The translations under genes were made by a program, and so were the position numbers. A stretch of DNA of 64,000 nt, taken from positions 248,001 through 312,000 of the forward strand of contig CAZOOK010000001.1 in NCBI GenBank assembly GCA_964581385.1, in the 5' to 3' direction. This document shows positions 34,708 to 43,281 of this stretch, one piece after another. The notes under the pieces were generated by a model. The model saw nothing but the letters and a program-made list of their open reading frames with translations. It was not told the origin of the DNA and made no database searches. Origin of the DNA: CAZOOK01 sp964581385 (GTDB taxonomy: Bacteria > Pseudomonadota > Gammaproteobacteria > Nevskiales > Nevskiaceae). The first letter of the stretch is position 1. Each line of letters starts with the position of its first letter.

Positions 34708-35829
34708 ATGACCCGCTATACCGGAATCATCGAAAACTACCGCCACCGCCTGCCGCTGGCTGTCAACGCTCGTCCAATCAGCCTCGGCGAAGGCCGCACA
34801 CCGCTGATCCGGCTCGAAAACCTGCCGCGCTCGGAAGGTGTGGACGCCGAGCTGTACGTTAAATTCGAGGGCGCCAATCCGACCGGCTCGTTCAAGGATC
34901 GCGGCATGACCGTGGCCGTCACCCAGGCGGTTCACGAAGGCAGCCGCGCCATCATCTGCGCCTCCACCGGCAACACCTCCGCCGCCGCCGCCGCGTATGC
35001 CGCACGTGCTGGCATTACCGCGTTCGTGCTGATTCCCGAAGGCAAAATCGCGATGGGCAAGCTCGCGCAGGCGGTCGTGCATGGCGCCGTGGTCGTGCAG
35101 ATCCGCGGCAACTTCGACGACGGCATGCGTCTGGTCAAGGAAGTCGCGCAGACCGCGCCGGTGACCATCGTCAATTCGATCAATCCGTTCCGCCTGCAAG
35201 GGCAGAAGACCGCCGCCTTCGAAATCACCGAAGCGCTCGGCCGCGCGCCGGATTTCCATTGCCTGCCCGTCGGCAACGCCGGCAACATCACCGCGCACTG
35301 GATCGGCTACTCCGAATGCGCCGGCGTCCAGACTCAGTCCTGCCTGCACTGCAACGGCCATTGCAGCTTCCTCGGCCCGGCGACGACGACCGCGCGTCCG
35401 CGCATGGTCGGCTATCAGGCCAGCGGCAGCGCACCGTTCATGCGTGGCGGACCGGTCAAGAATCCAGAAACCGTCGCCACCGCCATCCGCATCGGCGACC
35501 CGCAAAGCTGGGCACCGGCCTGGACCGTACAGAAGGAATCGAACGGCTGGTTCGACGAATGCAGTGACGGCGAAATCCTCGCGACGCAGCGCCTGCTCGC
35601 CAAGTACGAAGGCGTCTTCTGCGAACCCGCCTCCGCGACCTCGCTGGCCGGCGCATTGCGCGATCTCAAGAGCGGCAAGATTCCGGCCGGCTCCTCGATC
35701 GTCTGCACCCTCACCGGCAACGGCATGAAAGACCCGGATGTGATTCTCAAGGGTGGTGCGCCGGATTTGATTCAGGTTGATGCTGAGCGCGGTGCGGTTG
35801 AGCGGACGTTGGTGGAAAGGTTGCGCTGA
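34708..35829 (+). CDS. thrC: Threonine synthase with Cys-rich insertion
   Basis: This PLP enzyme converts O-phosphohomoserine to threonine. Its 373 residues belong to the shorter threonine synthase type, with GRTPL, NPTGSFKDRG (PLP Lys63), STGNTSAAAAAYAAR, and the GNAGNI phosphate loop of PLP at 189-194. Soon after, residues 204-219 read Cys-x7-Cys-x2-Cys-x3-Cys, with SCLHCNGHC at the core, where relatives I know have only a short loop between the W-x-G-Y/F segment and the next conserved RPxMxG(F/Y)QA. This looks like a small metal-binding insertion. It is the third gene of alaC-hom-thrC. Confidence 0.95.
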   Translation: MTRYTGIIENYRHRLPLAVNARPISLGEGRTPLIRLENLPRSEGVDAELYVKFEGANPTGSFKDRGMTVAVTQAVHEGSRAIICASTGNTSAAAAAYAARAGITAFVLIPEGKIAMGKLAQAVVHGAVVVQIRGNFDDGMRLVKEVAQTAPVTIVNSINPFRLQGQKTAAFEITEALGRAPDFHCLPVGNAGNITAHWIGYSECAGVQTQSCLHCNGHCSFLGPATTTARPRMVGYQASGSAPFMRGGPVKNPETVATAIRIGDPQSWAPAWTVQKESNGWFDECSDGEILATQRLLAKYEGVFCEPASATSLAGALRDLKSGKIPAGSSIVCTLTGNGMKDPDVILKGGAPDLIQVDAERGAVERTLVERLR

Positions 35830-36317
35830 GACTCCCTTTAGTGAAAGGTTTGTTTGCAAACGCGTATTCGGATTTTGTCAGGATATGGTGGTGTCATACG
35901 ATCGGCCTAATTCGTTAGGTCGCAGGGAGAGTTGCAGTATAAAAATTGAGTATAGCCATCGTGTCGTCGCTGCTCTGGTCGAGTGGCTTCGCGTCGAACG
36001 CCCTCTCTTCGGATTACAGTTCGGTAAGTCAGGTAAGTCAGGTAAGTCAGGTAAGTCAGTCGTCGGTAGTGACTGCGTCTTCTGCCGAATTTCTTCGAGC
36101 GCGAAACGCAGCCTTAATGACTTCGTTCGGTTTGAAAAAATCCTTGATACCTGTGAGCATCAGAAGGCGCAGTACCAGCAATATCTTGACTCGCTGCCTA
36201 ACAAAAAGGAGCCAAATTGAAAATATTCAATCTAGCCTCTTTTAGCTTTCCTCGTAGGCGGTACAAAACAAGGTTACATTCTATGAACATGGTCATGTAC
36301 GCGTTACCAGGAACGTC
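35830..36317 (+). other. Candidate small secreted protein, possibly frameshifted
   Basis: This is a less GC-rich stretch after thrC. A frame from TTG 35946 opens with a signal-peptide-like stretch (MSIAIVSSLLWSSGFASN), then four Val-Ser-Gln repeats, and runs to 36245. A second frame overlapping it ends in a helical, protein-like tail (FEKILDTCEHQKAQYQQYLDS) with a stop at 36220. Joining the first half of one to the second half of the other by a single shift near 36105-36120 would give one coherent secreted protein, so this may be a frameshifted gene. Neither frame has a strong ribosome-binding site, and no family is recognised. Confidence 0.3.
36023..36058 (+). repeat. Four tandem copies of a 9-bp unit
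   Basis: GGTAAGTCA is repeated four times without a mismatch. The unit is a multiple of three, so copy-number change keeps the frame. It reads Val-Ser-Gln in one frame and Gly-Lys-Ser in the other. Confidence 0.95.
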
Positions 36318-36827
36318 ATGAGATACCTCTTTATTTTATTAGCTGTTTTGCTGTCGAGCTGCGCACAAACGTATCACCCGGTGGAATATCAGCTTACTGA
36401 TGACAGAATTTTCAACTTCGATACAACCGGCCCCGTCACCGTTTTGAATGGCCAGCACGATATTACAGCAGTGAAAATATTTGATGACAAAGTCACTTGG
36501 ACTTCGTCCGATGCAGAGATATCAGAAGCGCTATCAAACCAGCTTCAGAAAGAAATAAATAAACACGGCCATACCAAGGGTGGGGAAGAAAAATTTTTAA
36601 CCATCACCGTAATGAAATTCTATACAGATCGTTCAACCTTTGTATTTCACACTTCGGTTGACGTAAAGGTCGACGGTGGCAACGGTTTCGAAAAGATGCT
36701 GCATATTGAAGACGGAACAAATGGAAGTTTTGGCGGGAACATTGTGAGGTCATTTAACGGAGCAATTGCAGTGGCTGTAATACATATATTAGGTGACCAA
36801 GATGTTTTGTCTTATTTGGGAAGCTAA
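36318..36827 (+). CDS. Orphan lipoprotein
   Basis: This is a 169-residue predicted lipoprotein with a short n-region, hydrophobic core and lipobox LLSSC, so the mature protein starts at Cys18 and is probably anchored in the outer membrane. The rest alternates short beta-strand and helix segments with no motif I can assign. The general build, a lipoprotein with an internal helix after a TSSDAEIS segment, recalls YajG-like lipoproteins, but this is weak. AGGAA six bases upstream supports ATG 36318. Base composition is clearly more AT-rich than flanking genes, and it is bordered by palindromic repeats, which suggests recent acquisition. A long hairpin right after the stop may end its transcript. 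Confidence 0.7.
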   Translation: MRYLFILLAVLLSSCAQTYHPVEYQLTDDRIFNFDTTGPVTVLNGQHDITAVKIFDDKVTWTSSDAEISEALSNQLQKEINKHGHTKGGEEKFLTITVMKFYTDRSTFVFHTSVDVKVDGGNGFEKMLHIEDGTNGSFGGNIVRSFNGAIAVAVIHILGDQDVLSYLGS

Positions 36828-36832
36828 AGGTT

Positions 36833-36913
36833 GGCCAGCGTAGCGTGCGCACTGCGCACGACCGTTCCGTTATGACCCAACGGTGAACGTGCGCGCTGCG
36901 CACGCTACTGGTC
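36833..36913. repeat. Long imperfect palindrome after the lipoprotein gene
   Basis: Arms of about 26 bases (from 36833 and ending at 36913) share TAGCGTGCGCA with few mismatches. The loop itself contains ACCGTT/AACGGT. It starts five bases after the lipoprotein stop and is 11 bases from the larger inverted-repeat element. It could work as a bidirectional terminator or be a REP-like repeat; there is no T-run. Confidence 0.7.
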
Positions 36914-36924
36914 AGAAATTGTAG

Positions 36925-37637
36925 GGTGCAATAAGCGCAGCCCATTGCACCGTTTACCACGAGTGGATGCGGGCTTCGCCTGCTGAATGCAGTGAAACTC
37001 TGAAGTTTTCCATTCCGCCCCTGTTGGGCGGGTTACTTTCTTTGCCACGCGGCAAAGAAATGTAACCAAAGAAAACGCGCCCCTGACCGCACCGACTCGC
37101 GAGAAGCCTGCGAGTCGGTGCCCTCCGCTCCTCGGCCGAGACGGGCTTCATCGACGCGACTTCCTGTCGCGACGAAGAAGGCTTCGGCTCCTGCCTCGCC
37201 CCGCGTTGCGCGCGGGCAGTTCCGCCTCGTCCTGCGGTGCTCGGCGCGGTCCGAAGGGGGTCGAAAAGCAACAGCACAAAGCAGCGCGATGCGTCGCTTT
37301 GCTTTTGATTTTCGCTTTTGACGTTGGGCCCCCTTGGGAGCGCTGAGCATCGCAGCGCGCGCAGGGGATGGCGGGCATGGATGCTCGCCAAGCACCGTCA
37401 CGGCAGGAAGCCGTGTCGGTGCGGTTCCCCGAGCACGCGAGAAGCGCAAGGAACCGTGCGTAGCACGGCGCGGATATGGGGCGTGCTTTCTTTTGGCTAC
37501 TTTTCTTTACACGAGTAAAGAAAAGTACGCCCGCCCAACAGGGGCGGAACAAAAGACCTCAAAGCCCCACCGCTTCAAGCAGGCGAAGCCCGCATCCACT
37601 CGCGGTAAACGGTGCAATGGGCTGCGCTTATTGCACC
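36925..37637. repeat. 713-bp nested palindromic element with 60-bp terminal inverted repeats
   Basis: 36925-36984 and 37578-37637 are inverted copies with 59 of 60 bases identical (outermost GGTGCAATAAGCGCAGCC). Thirty bases further in on each side, 37015-37032 and 37530-37547 are a second perfect inverted pair (CCGCCCCTGTTGGGCGGG). These are followed by hairpins of the type TTACTTTCTTTG/CAAAGAAA (37032-37066 and 37498-37526). The centre has more stem-loops, for example 37092-37118. Several open frames cross it on both strands, but these are by-products of the symmetry. There is no transposase or known protein. Similar TTACTTTCTTTGC-type hairpin repeats are familiar from xanthomonad-like genomes. 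I read it as a non-autonomous or domesticated repeat element. Confidence 0.85.
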
Positions 37638-37668
37638 AGTCCAGCAGGTAAGCAACTGGGCGCGTTAC

Positions 37669-38316
37669 TCAGTTATTCGGCGAACCCGAAGAGATACACA
37701 CGCTGACGGTTGACCCCGGATCGACGATGGTTCCCGCCGCCGGTGACTGACCGCAGACGTGAAAGAGCGTCGCGGTGCTGGAGGTTTGAAAATACTGGGA
37801 GTCCACCAGGCCGGCGGTTTTCAGGGTATTGCGGGCTTGTGTGGCGGTCATTCCAGAAAGCGATGGAACGGTGGTCGCTACGGGAACCGTGCCGGGCGGG
37901 ATATAGACGATATTGGCTTCCGCGGTGCAGGCCGGCTGTCCGTTGGTGGTTCCACCGGAACAGGAATTCAGAATCATGTTCCCGTATGAATCGACTGCCG
38001 TAAAAGCGGGATCGGGCATTACGTTGTCGTAAGGCACCAGCTTGTAGTTCGTGTACAAATCCCAAAGGATGGAATTCCAGGACTGGTAGGTGTGGGTTTG
38101 ATAGCCGCCGCCGCGTCCCGATCCGCCGCACTTGGTCCAGGCGTAGACTTCGCCGGTGATGTTGCCACTGGCATCAAAGCCGGTGACATAGCTGGCGACG
38201 TGCACGCCGCCGCAGGATTCCCCTAGCAAAGTGGGGTAGCCTGGCGGAAGAGGTAAAGCTGTCTGTGCCTGTATAGCGGCCGGTAGCAGTAGAGCCAGAA
38301 GAGCGATTTTTTTCAT
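37669..38316 (-). CDS. Secreted protein with one PASTA domain
   Basis: This 215-residue exported protein has a signal peptide of about 18 residues (MKKIALLALLLPAAIQA). The central region (about 20-145) is rich in Gly, Tyr and Asn with paired cysteines and no known domain. The C-terminal PASTA domain (about 150-212) has VPSLSGMTATQARNTLKTAGL and ends with the usual PGSTVSV strand. PASTA domains bind peptidoglycan or beta-lactam-like ligands in kinases and PBPs; single copies in Gram-negative secreted proteins have no settled role. The start at ATG 38316 precedes the leader; a four-codon longer frame exists. It lies 31 bases beyond the palindromic element. Confidence 0.8.
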   Translation of the reverse strand: MKKIALLALLLPAAIQAQTALPLPPGYPTLLGESCGGVHVASYVTGFDASGNITGEVYAWTKCGGSGRGGGYQTHTYQSWNSILWDLYTNYKLVPYDNVMPDPAFTAVDSYGNMILNSCSGGTTNGQPACTAEANIVYIPPGTVPVATTVPSLSGMTATQARNTLKTAGLVDSQYFQTSSTATLFHVCGQSPAAGTIVDPGSTVSVCISSGSPNN

Positions 38317-38416
38317 TTCGTACCCCATGAGTTGCTGTGGCCCTCAGATTTACCCGCGCGGCTTTCTGCGTCAAGCCACTTTTGTGCGAATTTAGCTTCC
38401 GAGGAGTGTTTCTGAA

Positions 38417-39424
38417 ATGCCAATTGATCCGTCCGCAGGCGCAAAAAACTCACGACGGCTGATTGCGCCCGAGTTACTGCCGGCGCTCAATCTTTTGCCG
38501 TCGTTTGATTTCAACGACGAAGTGCTTCGCGCCATACGCGCGGGCGCCAGTGTCGTCGAGGGGGTCAAGCCGCCGCCGCTGTCGCCCGCACAACAAGCCG
38601 TCGCTCGCGAGGAGCAGTTTGTGCCGGGGCCGCCAGGCGCGCCCAAGGTGCGGGTGTTGGTCTATACGCCGCCGGGGAAGGTTGTCGAGCCGCGTCCGGC
38701 TTATCTGCATATGCATGGCGGCGGATTCATGCTCGGAACGCCCGAGATTAACGATAGCTCGAATCGTACGCTCGCGACGGAACTGGACTGCGTCGTTGTC
38801 TCTGTCGATTATCGACTCGCCCCGGAGACCCGTTATCCCGGTGCCCTTGAAGACTGCTACGCCGCGTTGGTCTGGCTCCATGCGCATGCCGATCGGCTGG
38901 GGATCGATCGCAGCCACATCGCCATTGGTGGCGAGAGCGCTGGCGGCGGCCATGCCGCGGCGCTGGCGATCCTCGCGCGCAAGCGCCGCGAAGTGCCGAT
39001 CTGCCTGCAGTTGCTCGATTCGCCGATGCTCGACGATCGCACTGGCAGCCATTCCGATCTCCATCCGTATTGCGGTGAATTCGTCTGGACTCCCGCGAGT
39101 AACCGCTTTGGCTGGAGCTCTCTGCTCGGCATGGAAGCGGGTGGGCCTTCAGTTCCAGCCGAAGCCGTGCCTGCGCGCGTCGCGGATTTGAGCGGCTTGC
39201 CGCCGGCTTTCATTGCCGTGGGTGCGCTCGATCTCTTTCTTGAGGAGGACCTGGAATACGCACGTCGGCTCGTGCGCGCCGGTGTGCCGACCGAGCTTCA
39301 TGTCATTCCAGGCGCCTTTCACGGATTCGGGGCCGCAGGCGGCGATGCACCGCAGGTGCAAACCTGCCTGCGTCTACGCCGCGATGCACTTGCTCAGGTC
39401 TGGGCACGGCGAACCGCGGGCTGA
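38417..39424 (+). CDS. Alpha/beta hydrolase of the hormone-sensitive-lipase family
   Basis: This 335-residue esterase of family IV has the oxyanion-hole motif MHGGGF and the nucleophile elbow GGESAGGG. The acidic residue lies in the GALDLFLEEDLEYA segment and the catalytic His in PGAFHGF near the C-terminus. Such enzymes hydrolyse short- to medium-chain acyl esters or lactones; no leader is present, so it is cytoplasmic. GAGGAG upstream of ATG 38417 supports the start. It is divergent from the PASTA gene with 100 bases between. The natural substrate is unknown. Confidence 0.9.
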   Translation: MPIDPSAGAKNSRRLIAPELLPALNLLPSFDFNDEVLRAIRAGASVVEGVKPPPLSPAQQAVAREEQFVPGPPGAPKVRVLVYTPPGKVVEPRPAYLHMHGGGFMLGTPEINDSSNRTLATELDCVVVSVDYRLAPETRYPGALEDCYAALVWLHAHADRLGIDRSHIAIGGESAGGGHAAALAILARKRREVPICLQLLDSPMLDDRTGSHSDLHPYCGEFVWTPASNRFGWSSLLGMEAGGPSVPAEAVPARVADLSGLPPAFIAVGALDLFLEEDLEYARRLVRAGVPTELHVIPGAFHGFGAAGGDAPQVQTCLRLRRDALAQVWARRTAG

Positions 39425-39473
39425 GACGAACGGTCCTACAGGCAGCGCGACGGCTTGGGGCGGCTGAAATAGC

Positions 39474-39989
39474 TCAGGGGCTGCGCGACGTGAATACAGT
39501 CTCGGTTCCCGCAATCCAGTCATGCGGCGCACGTCGGCGGCTGTCGAGCTTTTGTGCAGCAAGTCCGATGACGGCGAGCGCAGCAGTAGTGAATGCGATG
39601 CCGGCACGATTGGCAATGTGCACGGCGTTCGGCAGCAGCAGCATGAAAAACGGTGTCAGCAGTGCTCCTGCCCACACCATCATGGCGGTATAACGCGCCG
39701 CGGCGACCGGCCAGCGCACGGCGGCGCCGTCGAGCCGACGCACATACAGGCGCCAGGCGCGCATGCCGACGGTCTGACCGCCATGCGTCCAGAACCAGCC
39801 GAAAAACAGCAGGCCGGCCAGAAACACCAATGCTTGCAACAGTGAACGGTGAGAGGGCAGCCCCAGCGCAAGACGGATCAGCGTCTCCCCCTCGGCGGTG
39901 ATTGCCCAGATCGCGATAAAGATCAGCGCATCGTAAGTGGCCGCGGCAAAGCGTCGCCACAGCGGTGCGGGCGTGGTGAGTTCATTCAT
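39474..39989 (-). CDS. RDD-family membrane protein
   Basis: This is a 171-residue inner-membrane protein with three or four helices and the RDD signature elements: WRRFAAATYDALI at the start of helix 1 (conserved Arg and Asp), GGQTVGMRAWRLYV after helix 2, and a final helix pair. RDD proteins are poorly characterised; some behave as ion antiporters. The gene converges on the esterase gene and is divergent from algC-algA. Confidence 0.85.
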   Translation of the reverse strand: MNELTTPAPLWRRFAAATYDALIFIAIWAITAEGETLIRLALGLPSHRSLLQALVFLAGLLFFGWFWTHGGQTVGMRAWRLYVRRLDGAAVRWPVAAARYTAMMVWAGALLTPFFMLLLPNAVHIANRAGIAFTTAALAVIGLAAQKLDSRRRAPHDWIAGTETVFTSRSP

Positions 39990-40151
39990 GGGGTTGATTC
40001 TGACGGGTAATGCCGGGACGTCGGCCGCGAACGGCCTGTTAGAATAATCCGCATTCAGACTGCACGTAATGGGTCGTCCCGTCCGGATGCTGCACGATCG
40101 TTGCTAGATCCGGGAAACGCCGCTTCAAGCCTATCGACGAAAGCCAGATTA

Positions 40152-41504
40152 ATGAGCCGAATCGCGTGTTTCAAAGCCTATGACCTGCGCGGCCGCATAC
40201 CGGACGAATTGAATGCCACGCTCGCTTACCGGCTTGGCGTCGCCTACGCCGAGCGCTTCCGTCCGTCCCGCATCGCCGTGGGTCGCGACGTGCGCCTGTC
40301 GAGTCCAGAACTGCTGCAGGCATTGGCGGACGGGCTGAATCACGGTGGCGCCATCGTCGAGGACATTGGCCTGTGCGGCACCGAGGAAGTGTACTTCGCG
40401 GCATTCCAGCCCGGCATCGACGGCGGCATCATGGTGACGGCTTCGCACAATCCGATCGATTACAACGGCATGAAACTCGTGCGCGGCGGCGCGCTGCCGA
40501 TTTCCGGCGATTCCGGACTGCGTGATCTCGAAGCGGCGGTGGCGGCGATGAGGAGCGTGCCGTCCGGCAGCGCGGTGATGAAGTCAGTGTCCTACCGCGA
40601 CGCTTATGTCCGTCATCTGCTCGGCTACGTCGATGTGAACGCGCTGAGGCCACTAAAGCTGGTGGTCAATGCCGGCAATGGCGGCGCTGGACTGATGATC
40701 GATGCGTTAGCGCCGCACCTGCCCTTGGATTTCGTGCGCGTGAACCATGAACCGGACGGAACGTTCCCGAACGGTATTCCGAATCCGCTACTGCCGGAAA
40801 ACCGCGCCGCGACGGCGCAGGCGGTCGTTGCCAGCGGCGCCGATTTCGGCGTTGCCTGGGATGGCGATTTTGATCGTTGTTTCTTTTTCGACGAGTCCGG
40901 CATTTTCATCGAAGGCTATTACCTTGTCGGCCTGCTGGCGGAAGCGATGCTGGTGCGGGCGCCGGGCGCGAAGATCATTCACGATCCGCGACTCACCTGG
41001 AACACCATCGACGTGGTGACCGCGGCCGGCGGTGTGCCGGTGCAGTCGAAAACCGGCCATGCGTTCATCAAGGAGCGCATGCGCGCCGAGAACGCGGTCT
41101 ACGGCGGCGAGATGAGCGCGCATCATTATTTCCGCGACTTCGCCTATTGCGATAACGGCACGATTCCGTGGCTGCTGGTGGCGTCGCTGGTGAGCGCGCA
41201 GGGGATTCCGCTGTCGAAGCTGGTCGGCGAGCGCCAGCGCCGGTTTCCGGCCAGCGGCGAGATCAACCGCCGCGTCATCGATATTCCGACGACGCTGGCA
41301 CGCATCGAGACGCGCTACGCGACGGCGGCGGCGAAAGTCGAACATGTGGACGGTCTCAGTGTCGAATTCGACGACTGGCGTTTCAACCTGCGCGGTTCCA
41401 ATACCGAACCGGTGATCCGCCTTAACGTCGAAAGCCGCGGCAATGAGACGCTGATGCACACTAAAACCGAAGAGCTGCTGAAACTGATCGGGGATGACCG
41501 CTGA
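40152..41504 (+). CDS. algC: Phosphomannomutase/phosphoglucomutase
   Basis: This alpha-D-phosphohexomutase interconverts mannose-6-P and mannose-1-P (and often the glucose equivalents) for GDP-mannose synthesis. Its 450 residues have the phosphoserine loop TASHNP, the Mg2+ loop DGDFDRC, the sugar-specificity loop GEMSAHH and the phosphate-binding RGSNTEP. The GEMSAHHYF form fits the PMM/PGM (AlgC/ManB) group. I chose ATG 40152 because the product then begins MSRIACFKAYDLRG, the conserved start. It overlaps algA by one base (TGATG), so the two form an operon. Confidence 0.94.
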   Translation: MSRIACFKAYDLRGRIPDELNATLAYRLGVAYAERFRPSRIAVGRDVRLSSPELLQALADGLNHGGAIVEDIGLCGTEEVYFAAFQPGIDGGIMVTASHNPIDYNGMKLVRGGALPISGDSGLRDLEAAVAAMRSVPSGSAVMKSVSYRDAYVRHLLGYVDVNALRPLKLVVNAGNGGAGLMIDALAPHLPLDFVRVNHEPDGTFPNGIPNPLLPENRAATAQAVVASGADFGVAWDGDFDRCFFFDESGIFIEGYYLVGLLAEAMLVRAPGAKIIHDPRLTWNTIDVVTAAGGVPVQSKTGHAFIKERMRAENAVYGGEMSAHHYFRDFAYCDNGTIPWLLVASLVSAQGIPLSKLVGERQRRFPASGEINRRVIDIPTTLARIETRYATAAAKVEHVDGLSVEFDDWRFNLRGSNTEPVIRLNVESRGNETLMHTKTEELLKLIGDDR

Positions 41505-42931
41505 TGATTGTTCCATGCCTGCTCGCCGGAGGTTCCGGCACCCGCTTGTGGCCGCTGTCCCGCGAGTCCTATCCGAAGCAGTTCCTGAAACTGCTCGACG
41601 ATCGTACGCTGTTGCAGTCCACCGCATTGCGCGCGAAGGCGGTGGAAGGCGCGGTGGCACCCATCGTCATTTGTGGCGAGGGGCACCGCTTCATTGTCGC
41701 CGAACAGCTGCGGGAAATCGGTGTCGAGGGCGCGACCATCGTGCTTGAGCCGGAGGGCCGCAATACGGCGCCGGCAATCGCGATTGCCGCGCTGCAAGTG
41801 CAGCAATTGCATGGTAACAACGCATTGCTGTTCGTGATGGCGGCCGACCACGCGGTCGCCGATCTCGATGCCTTCGTCGCCGCGTCGAAGCTGGCGGCGC
41901 AGACCGCGAGTGCCGGGCGTCTGACGGTATTCGGGATCAAGCCGACACGGCCGGAAACCGGCTATGGCTATATCCGCCGCGGCGCGGCGCTGCCGGGTGT
42001 TGGTTTCGAGGTCGCGGCGTTCGTCGAAAAGCCGGACGCCGATACGGCCGCCCGCTTCGTCGCATCGAAGGAATACGACTGGAATGGCGGGCTGTTCATG
42101 TTTCCGGTCGGCGTGCTGCTGGAGGAACTCACGCGGCTGGAGCCGGAAATGCTGGCTGCCTGCGAAAAGGCATTGGCGAAAGCTCGGCGCGATCTTGATT
42201 TCGTCCGCCTCGACGCGGAATCCTTCCGCGGTGCGCGCTCGGATTCGATCGACTACGCGGTGATGGAAAAAACCCGCCGCGCCGCGCTGGTACCGATGGA
42301 CTGTGGCTGGGATGACGTTGGCTCGTGGAAGTACCTCGAAAACCTTCCGCAAGACGCGCGCGGCAATGTGCTGCGCGGCGATGTCATCAGCGAGGATTGC
42401 GACAACATTCTGGTGCAGGCGGAAGGACGGCTCGTCGCCACCGTTGGCCTGCGCGATACGGTTGTCGTCGAAACCGCCGATGCCGTGCTGGTCGGCCATC
42501 GTGATCGCGTGCAAGACGTCAAGCGCATCGTCGCGCGTCTGAAGAAGGAGAAACGCAGCCAGGCCGAATTTCACGCCGAGGTGCTGCGGCCCTGGGGCAG
42601 TTACGAAACGGTTGCCGACGGTTCGCGCTTCCAGGTCAAGCGCATCGTGGTCAAGCCTGGGCAGAAGCTCAGCTTGCAGATGCATCACCATCGCGCCGAG
42701 CACTGGGTCGTCGTCAGCGGCACCGCCAAGGTCACCTGCGGCGATCGCACCTTCCTGGTTTCGGAAAACGAATCGACTTACATCCCGCTGGGTTCTTCCC
42801 ATCGCCTCGAAAATCCGGGAAAAGTGCCGCTACATCTGATCGAAGTGCAGTCCGGGTCCTACCTGGGCGAGGATGACATCGTGCGCTTCGACGATGTCTA
42901 TGGGCGGGTCGAGGCGCAGGCCAAAAAATAG
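41504..42931 (+). CDS. algA: Mannose-1-phosphate guanylyltransferase/mannose-6-P isomerase
   Basis: This bifunctional type II enzyme makes GDP-mannose. Its 475 residues have an N-terminal nucleotidyltransferase domain with GGSGTRLWPLSRESYPKQF, a central FVEKPD motif and a C-terminal cupin-type isomerase domain (about 345-470) with VKPGQKLSLQMHHHRAEHW carrying the metal-binding His residues. Together with algC it supplies GDP-mannose for exopolysaccharide, O-antigen or protein glycosylation. No glycosyltransferase cluster is adjacent in this window. The ATG overlaps the algC stop. Confidence 0.94.
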   Translation: MIVPCLLAGGSGTRLWPLSRESYPKQFLKLLDDRTLLQSTALRAKAVEGAVAPIVICGEGHRFIVAEQLREIGVEGATIVLEPEGRNTAPAIAIAALQVQQLHGNNALLFVMAADHAVADLDAFVAASKLAAQTASAGRLTVFGIKPTRPETGYGYIRRGAALPGVGFEVAAFVEKPDADTAARFVASKEYDWNGGLFMFPVGVLLEELTRLEPEMLAACEKALAKARRDLDFVRLDAESFRGARSDSIDYAVMEKTRRAALVPMDCGWDDVGSWKYLENLPQDARGNVLRGDVISEDCDNILVQAEGRLVATVGLRDTVVVETADAVLVGHRDRVQDVKRIVARLKKEKRSQAEFHAEVLRPWGSYETVADGSRFQVKRIVVKPGQKLSLQMHHHRAEHWVVVSGTAKVTCGDRTFLVSENESTYIPLGSSHRLENPGKVPLHLIEVQSGSYLGEDDIVRFDDVYGRVEAQAKK

Positions 42932-43281
42932 GCCCACGATTGCCCGGATCAATAAGACCGTTCCAGCGGCAAATCGCGGAACTGCTTGCGTAAAGTTTTA
43001 CCCCCCTCAGCCGTAAACCAACTCGCAGTACCGATTTATTAAAGTCGGACGCATTGGCGTTCACGGCTATCTGTCGCCGGAATCGCGCTGCTTTCAGAGC
43101 CTCAAGCATGGCGATGACAACCTTGTCAGCGGCTGCTGGACGGGCAGTCAGGAGAAGAAGTGGATGTGCAAGCAACAGGCATGGAACTGTGGATCGCACT
43201 GTGAAGGTCATTTCCAAATGATCGGAACCAGTCGTCCGCTTGCTGCTACGCAAACTTATATCCACATCCGGCGAGTAGGTT
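42932..43281 (+). other. Leader region of the chemoreceptor gene
   Basis: This is a 350-base gap holding the FliA-type promoter at 42991-43017. After it, a stop-free plus-strand frame without ATG runs to about 43306 and would encode a Cys-rich peptide, but it lacks a start and ribosome-binding site. A minus-strand frame from 43265 begins like a signal peptide yet runs into algA antisense. I accept neither as a gene. Confidence 0.5.
42991..43017 (+). promoter_or_regulatory. Sigma-28 (FliA) promoter
   Basis: TAAAGTTT (42991-42998), an 11-base spacer and GCCGTAAA (43010-43017) match the flagellar/chemotaxis consensus TAAAGTTT-N11-GCCGATAA with a perfect -35, exact spacing and six of eight bases at -10. 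It lies 264 bases upstream of the chemoreceptor start, on its strand. Confidence 0.75.

Noticed and set aside
36023..36058. CRISPR array suspicion
   Set aside because: The units are only 9 bp with no spacers; this is a simple in-frame tandem repeat.
36954..37651. Several ORFs of 60-145 codons on both strands
   Set aside because: They are mirror products of the palindromic element and have Arg/Pro-rich, non-protein-like composition.
42732..43265. Minus-strand ORF with signal-peptide-like start after algA
   Set aside because: It runs into the antisense of algA, has no ribosome-binding site and overlaps the FliA promoter.
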